The position numbers and the translations under genes were made by a program. A model generated the notes under the pieces. It had not been told where the DNA came from and ran no database searches. It was given only the letters and a program-made list of their open reading frames with translations. A stretch of DNA of 11,979 bases from Ekhidna sp. (lineage in GTDB: Bacteria; Bacteroidota; Bacteroidia; Cytophagales; Cyclobacteriaceae): assembly GCA_013214445.1 (NCBI GenBank), contig JABSPG010000069.1, positions 1 to 11,979 on the forward strand. Reading direction: 5' to 3'. Below are positions 6,359 through 11,979 of the stretch, piece after piece. Every line of letters begins with the position of its first letter. Within the stretch, counting starts at the first letter, position 1.

Positions 6359-7756
6359 ATGTATCCTTATGCGGTCAAGGTAATATTTCTCCATTATTCG
6401 ATTCAGGCGGCTTTTGCGCTTGTAATCGTGCTGATACTGAGGAAGTTTTTCAGGCAATACAAAAGCAACTTCTTTTTGCTTTGGTCCTGGAGTTGGATGG
6501 CCTTACTGGTAAACATGATTGGTTCAATGGTCTCATTGTCCAATTCTTTTGTGCTCCCTTTAGATAGTTTGTTTCGCTTATCCACTTCTGCGATTACCGT
6601 GGCGGCTAGTCTCTTACAAGTATTGTGGCTGTATGCCGGCTCATTAGAAATTGTCTCTTCAAAAAAGATGGATAGAAGGCTGATCAAGATAATTTCTATC
6701 GCCATCATTCCCATTTCGATCTTGTTGGTTCTGTTATACTATGACATAGCAGATGCGGGAGCAAACCGTATCTTCTACAGAGTGGGTATAAAATCCCTGA
6801 TTGCAGGGGTTGTATTTGTGGTTTGTGCGTTGATGCTTAGAAAGATCAGTGATCTAGGTCTTGGTATCCGGTTCATTATCTTCTCCTTCTCTATCTATGG
6901 AATCTTTCAGTTCAACATCTTTTTGACTACACTTTTTGATCTTTATGAGACCTCCTATCCACTAGCAGTACCCTATCTCTTGAGGGGATTTGATATTTTG
7001 CTGCAAGCCATTATGGGTCTGGGAATGATTATCAGCGTGCTGGAAATAGAACAGCTTGACCTCAAAAAGGCAAATAGTGAGCTAGATACTTTTTTGTACC
7101 GCTCTTCTCATGATCTTCGAGCTCCGCTAACCACCATCTCCGGGATCGTTTCTGCCATTAAGGTTTCTGAAGATTCGAAGCAAAAGGAAGAATTTTTGGA
7201 TGCCATTCAAGGGAGGCTAGAACAAGCAGATGCGGTCATAAGAGATATCATTACCTTAAGGAAGGGGCAGAAGACCGGCCTGCAAATAGAACAGGTGGAC
7301 GTAGCAGAGGGCCTTAAGAAATCCTATGATTCACTAGTCAATCCAACGGAAAAACATCCAAGGTTATCCATAAATGTGCCAGGAGAAGTTAATATCAATA
7401 CAGATCGTGCAAGACTTCAAACCGTCCTGTCAAACGTCCTTTCTAATGCCATAAAGTACCATAACTATGATCAGGAAGATCCATATATCTCGGTGCAGAT
7501 CAATGGCATGGAGGAAGGATTAGCATTGGAGATAAGTGACAATGGAACAGGCATAGATTCAAAGCACCTCGAGAAGATTTTTGACATGTTCTATCGTGCA
7601 TCAAAAAACTCTAATGGGACAGGTTTAGGTCTTTATCTGGTAAGGGATACCCTTTCTGCGATGAGGAGTACAATTAGCGTATCGTCACAAAAGGGAAAAG
7701 GCACGACATTCCATATCTATTTAAGTGATCATGGTCCAAACCATTCGGGTCAATAA
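6359..7756 (+). CDS. Seven-helix membrane sensor histidine kinase
   Basis: A 465-residue two-component sensor kinase. The N-terminal half carries about seven hydrophobic helices (roughly 12-30, 38-58, 75-97, 109-129, 143-160, 168-193, 208-229) joined by short loops, so the signal is probably sensed within or next to the membrane rather than by a periplasmic domain. A short linker leads to the HisKA dimerisation domain with phospho-accepting H251 in SSHDLRAPLTTI. The ATPase domain follows: N box N363 in VLSNAIKYH, G1 box D394 in DNGTGID, F box IFDMFYRA (407-414), and G2 box NGTGLGL (419-425). All catalytic motifs are intact. No receiver or DNA-binding domain is fused and no response regulator is adjacent, so it is an orphan kinase here. 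The start at 6359 puts the first helix at the N-terminus as in related Bacteroidota kinases. The signal is unknown. Confidence 0.92.
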   Translation: MYPYAVKVIFLHYSIQAAFALVIVLILRKFFRQYKSNFFLLWSWSWMALLVNMIGSMVSLSNSFVLPLDSLFRLSTSAITVAASLLQVLWLYAGSLEIVSSKKMDRRLIKIISIAIIPISILLVLLYYDIADAGANRIFYRVGIKSLIAGVVFVVCALMLRKISDLGLGIRFIIFSFSIYGIFQFNIFLTTLFDLYETSYPLAVPYLLRGFDILLQAIMGLGMIISVLEIEQLDLKKANSELDTFLYRSSHDLRAPLTTISGIVSAIKVSEDSKQKEEFLDAIQGRLEQADAVIRDIITLRKGQKTGLQIEQVDVAEGLKKSYDSLVNPTEKHPRLSINVPGEVNINTDRARLQTVLSNVLSNAIKYHNYDQEDPYISVQINGMEEGLALEISDNGTGIDSKHLEKIFDMFYRASKNSNGTGLGLYLVRDTLSAMRSTISVSSQKGKGTTFHIYLSDHGPNHSGQ

Positions 7757-7766
7757 TCGATTATTG
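7751..7766. repeat. 16-base perfect palindrome between kinase and DUF427 genes
   Basis: CAATAATCGATTATTG is exactly self-complementary. It contains the TAA stop of the kinase gene and lies about 65 bases before the DUF427 start. There is no loop or T-run, so a dimeric protein-binding site (operator) is more plausible than a terminator. Confidence 0.5.
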
Positions 7767-7829
7767 TATTAATTGAAATCAGTCGTGGAAAAACTCCAAG
7801 ACGTCACTAAACAAGAAATATTAGGACAT

Positions 7830-8111
7830 ATGAAAGCAATTTGGAATGATCAGGTAATCGCGGAAAGCGATGATACAGTAGTGGTAGAAGGAAATCACTA
7901 TTTTCCGCCCTCTTCGATTAAGCAGGAGTACTTTAAAGAGACGAGCACACATAGTGTATGTCCCTGGAAAGGAACAGCCAGCTACTACACAGTGGAGGTT
8001 GATGGTAAATCAAATGAGGACGCAGCATGGTACTACCCTGAGACTAGTGAACTAGCCAAGAATATCAAGGGATATGTGGCTTTCTGGAAGGGAGTGAATG
8101 TAGAGAACTAA
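7830..8111 (+). CDS. DUF427 domain-containing protein
   Basis: A small 93-residue cytosolic protein of the DUF427 family, a widespread single-domain beta-rich fold of unknown biochemical role. The family signature is clear throughout: MKAIWNDQVIAESDDTVVVEGNHYFP at the start, then SVCPWKGTASYYTV in the middle (CPWKG is the most conserved block), then AAWYYPETSELAKNIKGYVAFWKGV at the end. I chose the ATG at 7830 because homologues begin at this point and AGGA stands a few bases upstream. The frame stays open back to a TTG at 7773, but that 19-residue extension does not resemble the family. The gene follows the kinase gene in the same direction with a 73-base gap holding a palindrome, so cotranscription is possible but not certain. 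It converges on DUF4105. Confidence 0.88.
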   Translation: MKAIWNDQVIAESDDTVVVEGNHYFPPSSIKQEYFKETSTHSVCPWKGTASYYTVEVDGKSNEDAAWYYPETSELAKNIKGYVAFWKGVNVEN

Positions 8112-8112
8112 G

Positions 8113-9303
8113 CTAGCTGGTCTTTTTGACCAGCTTCTTTTTCCTAAGATCGTATCCGAGGTAAAACCCTCGGAGTACCATCGTCAGCACAAATGGCACC
8201 AACGCCTGATGGATGGGCTGAGGTAAAAACATCCAGATCACTAACAAGATGGAGTACCAATAGGCGGTAATCTTGAAATACGTACTGAAGAACTTTCTAA
8301 GCTTCTCTTTGCCGATAAAGAAGATCAACGGGAAGTGAAATGGGATTGCCCACAAGATGTTGAGGTTATTTTTTGACATGTGCTCAGTACCAATCCATAG
8401 ATAGACAACCCACCAACCGACAAATCCAGCGAAACCAAAGAGCAGCATATCTATCCATTTTGTTCGCTTATTTGATTTAAGGTTTCTATGTGTGATTAGG
8501 CCGGTGACAAAGAAAAGCAAGACAAAAAGGTTGAAAGGCGTCAACCAGACCGATAGCGTACTAGGCTGTTCAGGTATATAGGCATCTTCAGACTTCTTCA
8601 CGATTGGCAGTATCGCCCCATCCCTTTCAATGGTTCCTGTGCTTAGGCCCTCATAAATGTAAGGCGGAAGAAACATGTATTCTTCAGCGGTTGCTTCCTG
8701 ATCTACTTGCATGCCAAGCCCAATATCTATTCCAAAATCACCCCATGCTTGCTGGCCAAGGTAATCATCCATCAACTGGCGAAAAGTTTTCCCCTCCTCC
8801 TTATAGTCTAGATTGAAAGTCACTCTCCCAGGGAAATTCTCCTCGATAATATCTCTGATTTTGGTAGCACAATTGTCGTATACATAGTGGTAGAGATATT
8901 CGGCATTTTCAGGCTTTGCATTGTTTTGCAGGTAGTCGAAGAGCATTTGCTTTTCAGCTAAGGTCAGGTTCAAATACTGCAGCTTAATGTACCGTTGGAG
9001 ATATTTGTGAAGACGAAAGGAACGTTCCCATTTTCGCACCCCCACTTTGTACTTTAAGAGTCCTTTTGCGAAGTTGAGAAAGAAGTTCTCCTGATTGAAA
9101 TCGTATACTCCATAGTCGTAAAACCAGTCGATCCCCAATTTAGGATCAACTACACGAAATCCATTGTGCCCAAAAGCAGACCAAGGTTCACCTTGATATG
9201 GACCTAATGTCACCACTACGATCTCAGCCTCTTCGGATAATCGAAACTGAGCATTTGCAACAATGGAGAAAAAAAATAGCAGCCCTACCAGTACGAATCT
9301 CAT
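8113..9303 (-). CDS. DUF4105 / Lnb N-terminal periplasmic domain protein with C-terminal membrane helices
   Basis: A 396-residue membrane protein. A Sec-type signal peptide (MRFVLVGLLFFFSIVANAQ) precedes a periplasmic DUF4105 domain of about 220 residues, also called the Lnb N-terminal periplasmic domain. Conserved points are WSAFGHNGFRV (H46), the aromatic FYDYGVYDFN (61-70), and DNCATKIRD (C145), which suggest a His/Cys site; a hydrolase or transferase activity is inference. The C-terminal part has about five hydrophobic helices (roughly 253-272, 284-304, 315-331, 344-362, 366-383) and ends in a Lys/Arg-rich tail. This layout is common in Bacteroidota. The Lnb name comes from lacto-N-biosidase annotation and should not be read as proven glycosidase activity. 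The gene runs opposite to the radical SAM gene, sharing the start-codon bases, and ends one base past the DUF427 stop. Confidence 0.87.
   Translation of the reverse strand: MRFVLVGLLFFFSIVANAQFRLSEEAEIVVVTLGPYQGEPWSAFGHNGFRVVDPKLGIDWFYDYGVYDFNQENFFLNFAKGLLKYKVGVRKWERSFRLHKYLQRYIKLQYLNLTLAEKQMLFDYLQNNAKPENAEYLYHYVYDNCATKIRDIIEENFPGRVTFNLDYKEEGKTFRQLMDDYLGQQAWGDFGIDIGLGMQVDQEATAEEYMFLPPYIYEGLSTGTIERDGAILPIVKKSEDAYIPEQPSTLSVWLTPFNLFVLLFFVTGLITHRNLKSNKRTKWIDMLLFGFAGFVGWWVVYLWIGTEHMSKNNLNILWAIPFHFPLIFFIGKEKLRKFFSTYFKITAYWYSILLVIWMFLPQPIHQALVPFVLTMVLRGFYLGYDLRKKKLVKKTS
8115..8142 (+). terminator. Intrinsic terminator for DUF427, inside the end of the opposing gene
   Basis: AGCTGGTC (8115-8122) and GACCAGCT (8128-8135) form a perfect 8-pair stem with a TTTTT loop, followed by TCTTTTT. 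It begins four bases after the DUF427 stop. On the minus strand the hairpin lacks a T-run, so it works as a terminator only for the plus-strand transcript. The same bases encode the Lys-rich C-terminal tail of DUF4105. Confidence 0.8.
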
Positions 9304-10351
9304 GATTCAAGTGTTTATTTTGTTTTTAATGTTAGTCAATCTAAACGACAGTCTATCCCTTGGTTCAAAGCTAACCCCAAAAAGGATATCCAATGCTTGG
9401 AAAATTTGGCGTAGCTACCAACGTGCGGCAAAGACTGGTGTTCCTGAAATCAATGGATTGCCGATTAGCATGGCCATTGAGCCTACAACCGCGTGTAACC
9501 TAAGGTGCCCTGAATGTCCGAGCGGCCTTCGATCTTTCACAAGACCAACAGGAAGACTGGATACTGGCTTATTTGAAAAAATAATTCAAGATGTCAGCGA
9601 GCATCTCATATACCTAACTTTCTATTTTCAAGGGGAACCCTATTTGAATCCCAAGTTCTTGGACATGGTTAAGATCGCCTCAGAGCATAACATTTACACG
9701 ACCACATCTACCAATGCTCATTTTCTTGATGAAGCCAATGCAAAGAAGACCGTCGAATCAGGCCTTAATCGCTTAATTATTTCTATCGATGGGGCCTCTC
9801 AGGAAACCTACCAATCCTACAGAAAGGAAGGAGATTTGAAAAAGGTGTTGGAGGGAACTAAGAATATACTGAAGTGGAGAAAGGCGCTTGGAAATAGGGG
9901 GCCAAAGGTGGTGTGGCAGTTTCTAGTGGTAAAGCCAAATGAGCATGAGATTCCGACCGTTCAAAAACTGGCCAAGAAGTATGGGGTGGATAAAGTGGCT
10001 TTCAAAACTGCTCAGATATACGACTATAAAAACGGGAGTGATCTGATTCCTACCATTGATAAATACTCACGCTACAGGTCAAATGGAGATGGCACCTACA
10101 GCATAAAGAATGAGTTAGCGAACAAATGTTGGAAGATGTGGCAATCATGCGTCATCACCTGGGATGGACAAGTGATTCCCTGCTGTTTTGATAAGGATGC
10201 CAAACACAGTATGGGTTCATTGGGGGAGAAAACCTTTAAAGAAATATGGCTATCAAAGCCCTATCAACACTTTCGGAAGAGCCTATTCACTTCCCGTTCT
10301 GAAATAGAAATTTGCAAAAACTGCACGGAAGGCCTTAAGGTTTGGGCCTGA
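9302..10351 (+). CDS. Radical SAM/SPASM domain protein
   Basis: A radical S-adenosylmethionine enzyme of about 349 residues. The CxxxCxxC motif that binds the catalytic 4Fe-4S cluster is CNLRCPEC (C65, C69, C72 from the 9302 start), preceded by the typical SMAIEPTTA strand. A YFQGEP segment corresponds to the GGEP SAM-binding motif in variant form. The C-terminal SPASM/twitch region has cysteines at 276, 283, 294, 295, 338 and 341 (including CWKMWQSC, PCCFD and CKNC), consistent with auxiliary iron-sulfur clusters. SPASM proteins often modify peptides or proteins, but the substrate here is unknown. The start is uncertain: 9302 shares bases with the opposing DUF4105 start, while ATG 9329 would remove nine residues; the recognisable family region begins only at LTPKRISNAWKIW. 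It is probably cotranscribed with the E1 dehydrogenase 34 bases downstream. Confidence 0.9.
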   Translation: MIQVFILFLMLVNLNDSLSLGSKLTPKRISNAWKIWRSYQRAAKTGVPEINGLPISMAIEPTTACNLRCPECPSGLRSFTRPTGRLDTGLFEKIIQDVSEHLIYLTFYFQGEPYLNPKFLDMVKIASEHNIYTTTSTNAHFLDEANAKKTVESGLNRLIISIDGASQETYQSYRKEGDLKKVLEGTKNILKWRKALGNRGPKVVWQFLVVKPNEHEIPTVQKLAKKYGVDKVAFKTAQIYDYKNGSDLIPTIDKYSRYRSNGDGTYSIKNELANKCWKMWQSCVITWDGQVIPCCFDKDAKHSMGSLGEKTFKEIWLSKPYQHFRKSLFTSRSEIEICKNCTEGLKVWA

Positions 10352-10389
10352 TGCACTTATTTCGCATTCAACAACATCTACTCCAATGA
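10351..10389 (+). other. 12-codon mini-ORF bridging the radical SAM and E1 genes
   Basis: ATG at 10351 shares its A with the TGA of the radical SAM gene, in the arrangement TGATG. The frame encodes MHLFRIQQHLLQ and stops at TGA 10387-10389, which overlaps the E1 start codon as ATGA. No family is recognisable. It may aid translational coupling by termination-reinitiation, or be chance. Confidence 0.3.
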
Positions 10390-11979
10390 TATTTGACCGA
10401 AAAGATCGAAGCGATGAAGAGCTTTTGGCGATTCATGAAGCGCTTGTCACCCCACGATTGATTGAAGAAAAAATGCTGATCTTACTCCGTCAGGGGAAGA
10501 TTAGTAAATGGTTTTCCGGCATTGGTCAAGAAGCCATCTCAGTCGGTGCTGCGCTAGCCCTCGATAAGGAAGAATACATTCTTCCAATGCATCGAAACCT
10601 AGGTGTTTTCACAAGCAGAGGAGTGCCGTTCGAGCGCTTGTTTTCACAATTTCAGGGAAAGCTAAATGGCTTTACCAAAGGGAGAGATCGTAGCTTCCAT
10701 TTTGGGACACAGGATTACAATATCGTTGGAATGATTTCTCATCTGGGTCCCCAGTTGGGAATAGCGGATGGAATAGCCCTCTCTCATCTTTTAAGAAAAG
10801 AAGAGAAGGTGAGCTTGGTTTTCACTGGGGATGGAGGTACGAGCGAGGGTGATTTTCATGAAGCCGTAAATGTTGCCTCGGTATGGAAATTACCAGTGAT
10901 TTTTATCATCGAAAATAATGGTTACGGGCTATCTACGCCAAGTAATGAGCAGTTCAATTTTGATTCTTTCGTGGTAAAAGGTCCTGCCTACGGAATGGAA
11001 GCATACAGTGTAGAAGGTAACTCGATCCTGGAGGTGCTGAATGAACTAGAACCTTTGGTTGAGGATATCAGAAAGAATCCACGACCGATCATATTTGAAG
11101 CTAAGACATTTAGGATGAGAGGCCATGAGGAGGCTTCTGGCACGAAGTACGTTCCCAAAGAACTGATGGAACACTGGGCAAAGAAAGATCCTGTCAAGGC
11201 TTTTGAGAGCTTTTTGATAAAGGAGGGGATAGCCACAAACGATACAATCGGGGATATCAGGAAAGGAATCCAGAAGGAAATCAGTGTTGCCGTAAAAATT
11301 GCTTTCGAAGAGGAAACGATTCTTGCCAGTACAGATACCGAGACGACAGATGTCTATGCACCGTTTTCTCAAACTGTAGTTGAACCTGCAGGTGAGGAGA
11401 GCGAAAAGAGGTTTGTGGATGCTATCTCTAATGGACTAAGGCAATCGCTTGAGAAATACGATGAGCTAGTCGTGATGGGACAGGACATTGCCGATTATGG
11501 AGGTGTGTTCAAGATTACCGAGGGTTTTATGGAGCAGTTTGGCAAGGATCGTATTCGTAATACTCCACTTTGCGAAGCGGCCATCGTTGGAGCCAGCCTT
11601 GGCCTCAGCATTTCACGCATGAAGGCGGTTATGGAGATGCAGTTTGCAGATTTCGTTACAGAGGGCTTCAACCAGATTGTCAATAATTTGGCTAAAATTC
11701 ATTACCGCTGGGGTCAAAATGCCGATGTGGTGGTGCGTATGCCCACAGGCGCAGGAGTAGGTGCCGGACCTTTTCATTCACAATCCAATGAAGCTTGGTT
11801 CTTCCATACCCCTGGATTAAAGATCGTCTACCCATCTAATCCACAAGATGCAAAAGGACTCTTGGCAGCTGCAATCGAAGACCCAAATCCGTACTTGTAT
11901 TTTGAGCACAAGGCACTTTATCGCTCTTTATCGGGAAACGTTCCTGATGCCTACTACACTACGGAAGTTGGTAAGGCGG
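10386..11979 (+). CDS. 2-oxoacid dehydrogenase E1 component, fused alpha/beta subunits (3' truncated by window)
   Basis: The first 531 codons of a thiamine diphosphate-dependent dehydrogenase E1 in which the alpha and beta subunits are fused, as is common in Bacteroidota, where full length is usually about 650-700 residues. It catalyses oxidative decarboxylation of pyruvate or branched-chain 2-oxoacids and passes the acyl group to lipoylated E2. The alpha half (1 to about 330) holds the ThDP/Mg motif GDGGTSEGD (148-156) ending at ENNGYG (N177, N178), plus RMRGHEEASGTKYVP (243-257). A linker leads to the beta half from about 338 (EKRFVDAI). There, CEAAIVGASLG contains E397, the likely ThDP-activating glutamate, and GAGPFHSQSNE contains the active-site H464. 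The start MIFDRKDRSDEELL matches the family. The stop lies beyond the window. Branched-chain versus pyruvate specificity cannot be settled from this sequence. Confidence 0.92.
   Translation, partial: MIFDRKDRSDEELLAIHEALVTPRLIEEKMLILLRQGKISKWFSGIGQEAISVGAALALDKEEYILPMHRNLGVFTSRGVPFERLFSQFQGKLNGFTKGRDRSFHFGTQDYNIVGMISHLGPQLGIADGIALSHLLRKEEKVSLVFTGDGGTSEGDFHEAVNVASVWKLPVIFIIENNGYGLSTPSNEQFNFDSFVVKGPAYGMEAYSVEGNSILEVLNELEPLVEDIRKNPRPIIFEAKTFRMRGHEEASGTKYVPKELMEHWAKKDPVKAFESFLIKEGIATNDTIGDIRKGIQKEISVAVKIAFEEETILASTDTETTDVYAPFSQTVVEPAGEESEKRFVDAISNGLRQSLEKYDELVVMGQDIADYGGVFKITEGFMEQFGKDRIRNTPLCEAAIVGASLGLSISRMKAVMEMQFADFVTEGFNQIVNNLAKIHYRWGQNADVVVRMPTGAGVGAGPFHSQSNEAWFFHTPGLKIVYPSNPQDAKGLLAAAIEDPNPYLYFEHKALYRSLSGNVPDAYYTTEVGKA

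Noticed and set aside
7773..7829. A longer DUF427 protein starting at TTG 7773
   Set aside because: The 19 extra residues do not resemble the family, whose members start at MKAIWN, and AGGA precedes the ATG at 7830.
9263..9301. Start of the radical SAM gene at ATG 9263
   Set aside because: It would overlap the DUF4105 signal-peptide codons on the other strand by 41 bases, and the added residues do not resemble the family.
10351..10389. The 12-codon ORF as a RiPP precursor peptide for the radical SAM/SPASM enzyme
   Set aside because: It is shorter than known precursors, has no leader/core pattern, Cys-rich or Gly-rich core, and no transporter or recognition-domain gene is nearby.
10988..11683. 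Minus-strand open frames inside the E1 gene
   Set aside because: The plus strand encodes a clear ThDP-dependent E1 with intact motifs, and the antisense frames resemble nothing known.
1..11979. Mobile elements, CRISPR arrays, tRNA/rRNA genes or a defence island
   Set aside because: No transposase, integrase, direct-repeat array, tRNA-like fold or known defence domain is visible, and the genes look like core or housekeeping-type Bacteroidota genes.

Overview
The window looks like an ordinary chromosomal stretch of a Bacteroidota bacterium, probably a marine Cytophagales-type organism. The evidence is a fused E1 alpha/beta 2-oxoacid dehydrogenase, the DUF6702, HupE/UreJ and DUF4105 families, start sites without strong Shine-Dalgarno sequences, and matches to the Bacteroidota -7 promoter consensus TAnnTTTG. 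Base composition looks even by eye. I see no mobile element, CRISPR array, tRNA or rRNA. The genus-level guess is inference.

Layout. (1) 1-575: C-terminal catalytic part of an S9 prolyl-oligopeptidase-family peptidase, cut by the window start. (2) 691-1893: a complete DUF763 protein with a helix-hairpin-helix-like segment, convergent with (3) 1894-2379, a DUF6702 protein on the minus strand; their stop codons touch. (4) About 2483-3070: a HupE/UreJ-type membrane protein, transcribed away from DUF6702 and followed closely by (5) a secreted M1-family zinc aminopeptidase ending at 5372 at a strong intrinsic terminator. (6) 5458-6249: a lipoprotein. (7) 6359-7756: a seven-helix membrane histidine kinase without an adjacent response regulator. 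(8) 7830-8111: a small DUF427 protein, convergent with (9) 8113-9303, a DUF4105 membrane protein on the minus strand. (10) 9302-10351: a radical SAM/SPASM enzyme whose start codon overlaps that of DUF4105 on the opposite strand. (11) 10386 to the window end: a fused E1 alpha/beta dehydrogenase, cut by the window end.

How the genes may work together. HupE/UreJ, the M1 peptidase and the divergent DUF6702 gene form a plausible envelope/metal module. The S9 and M1 peptidases would both feed peptide catabolism. The radical SAM enzyme and the E1 dehydrogenase are probably one operon, joined by a 12-codon mini-ORF that overlaps both neighbouring genes. The kinase, DUF427 and lipoprotein show no clear functional link.

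No clear new multi-gene defence or mobile system is visible. The best leads are the uncharacterised DUF763 protein, the DUF6702/HupE/M1 arrangement, the uncharacterised DUF4105 His/Cys protein, the radical SAM-E1 pairing, and several small regulatory-looking palindromes and overlaps.
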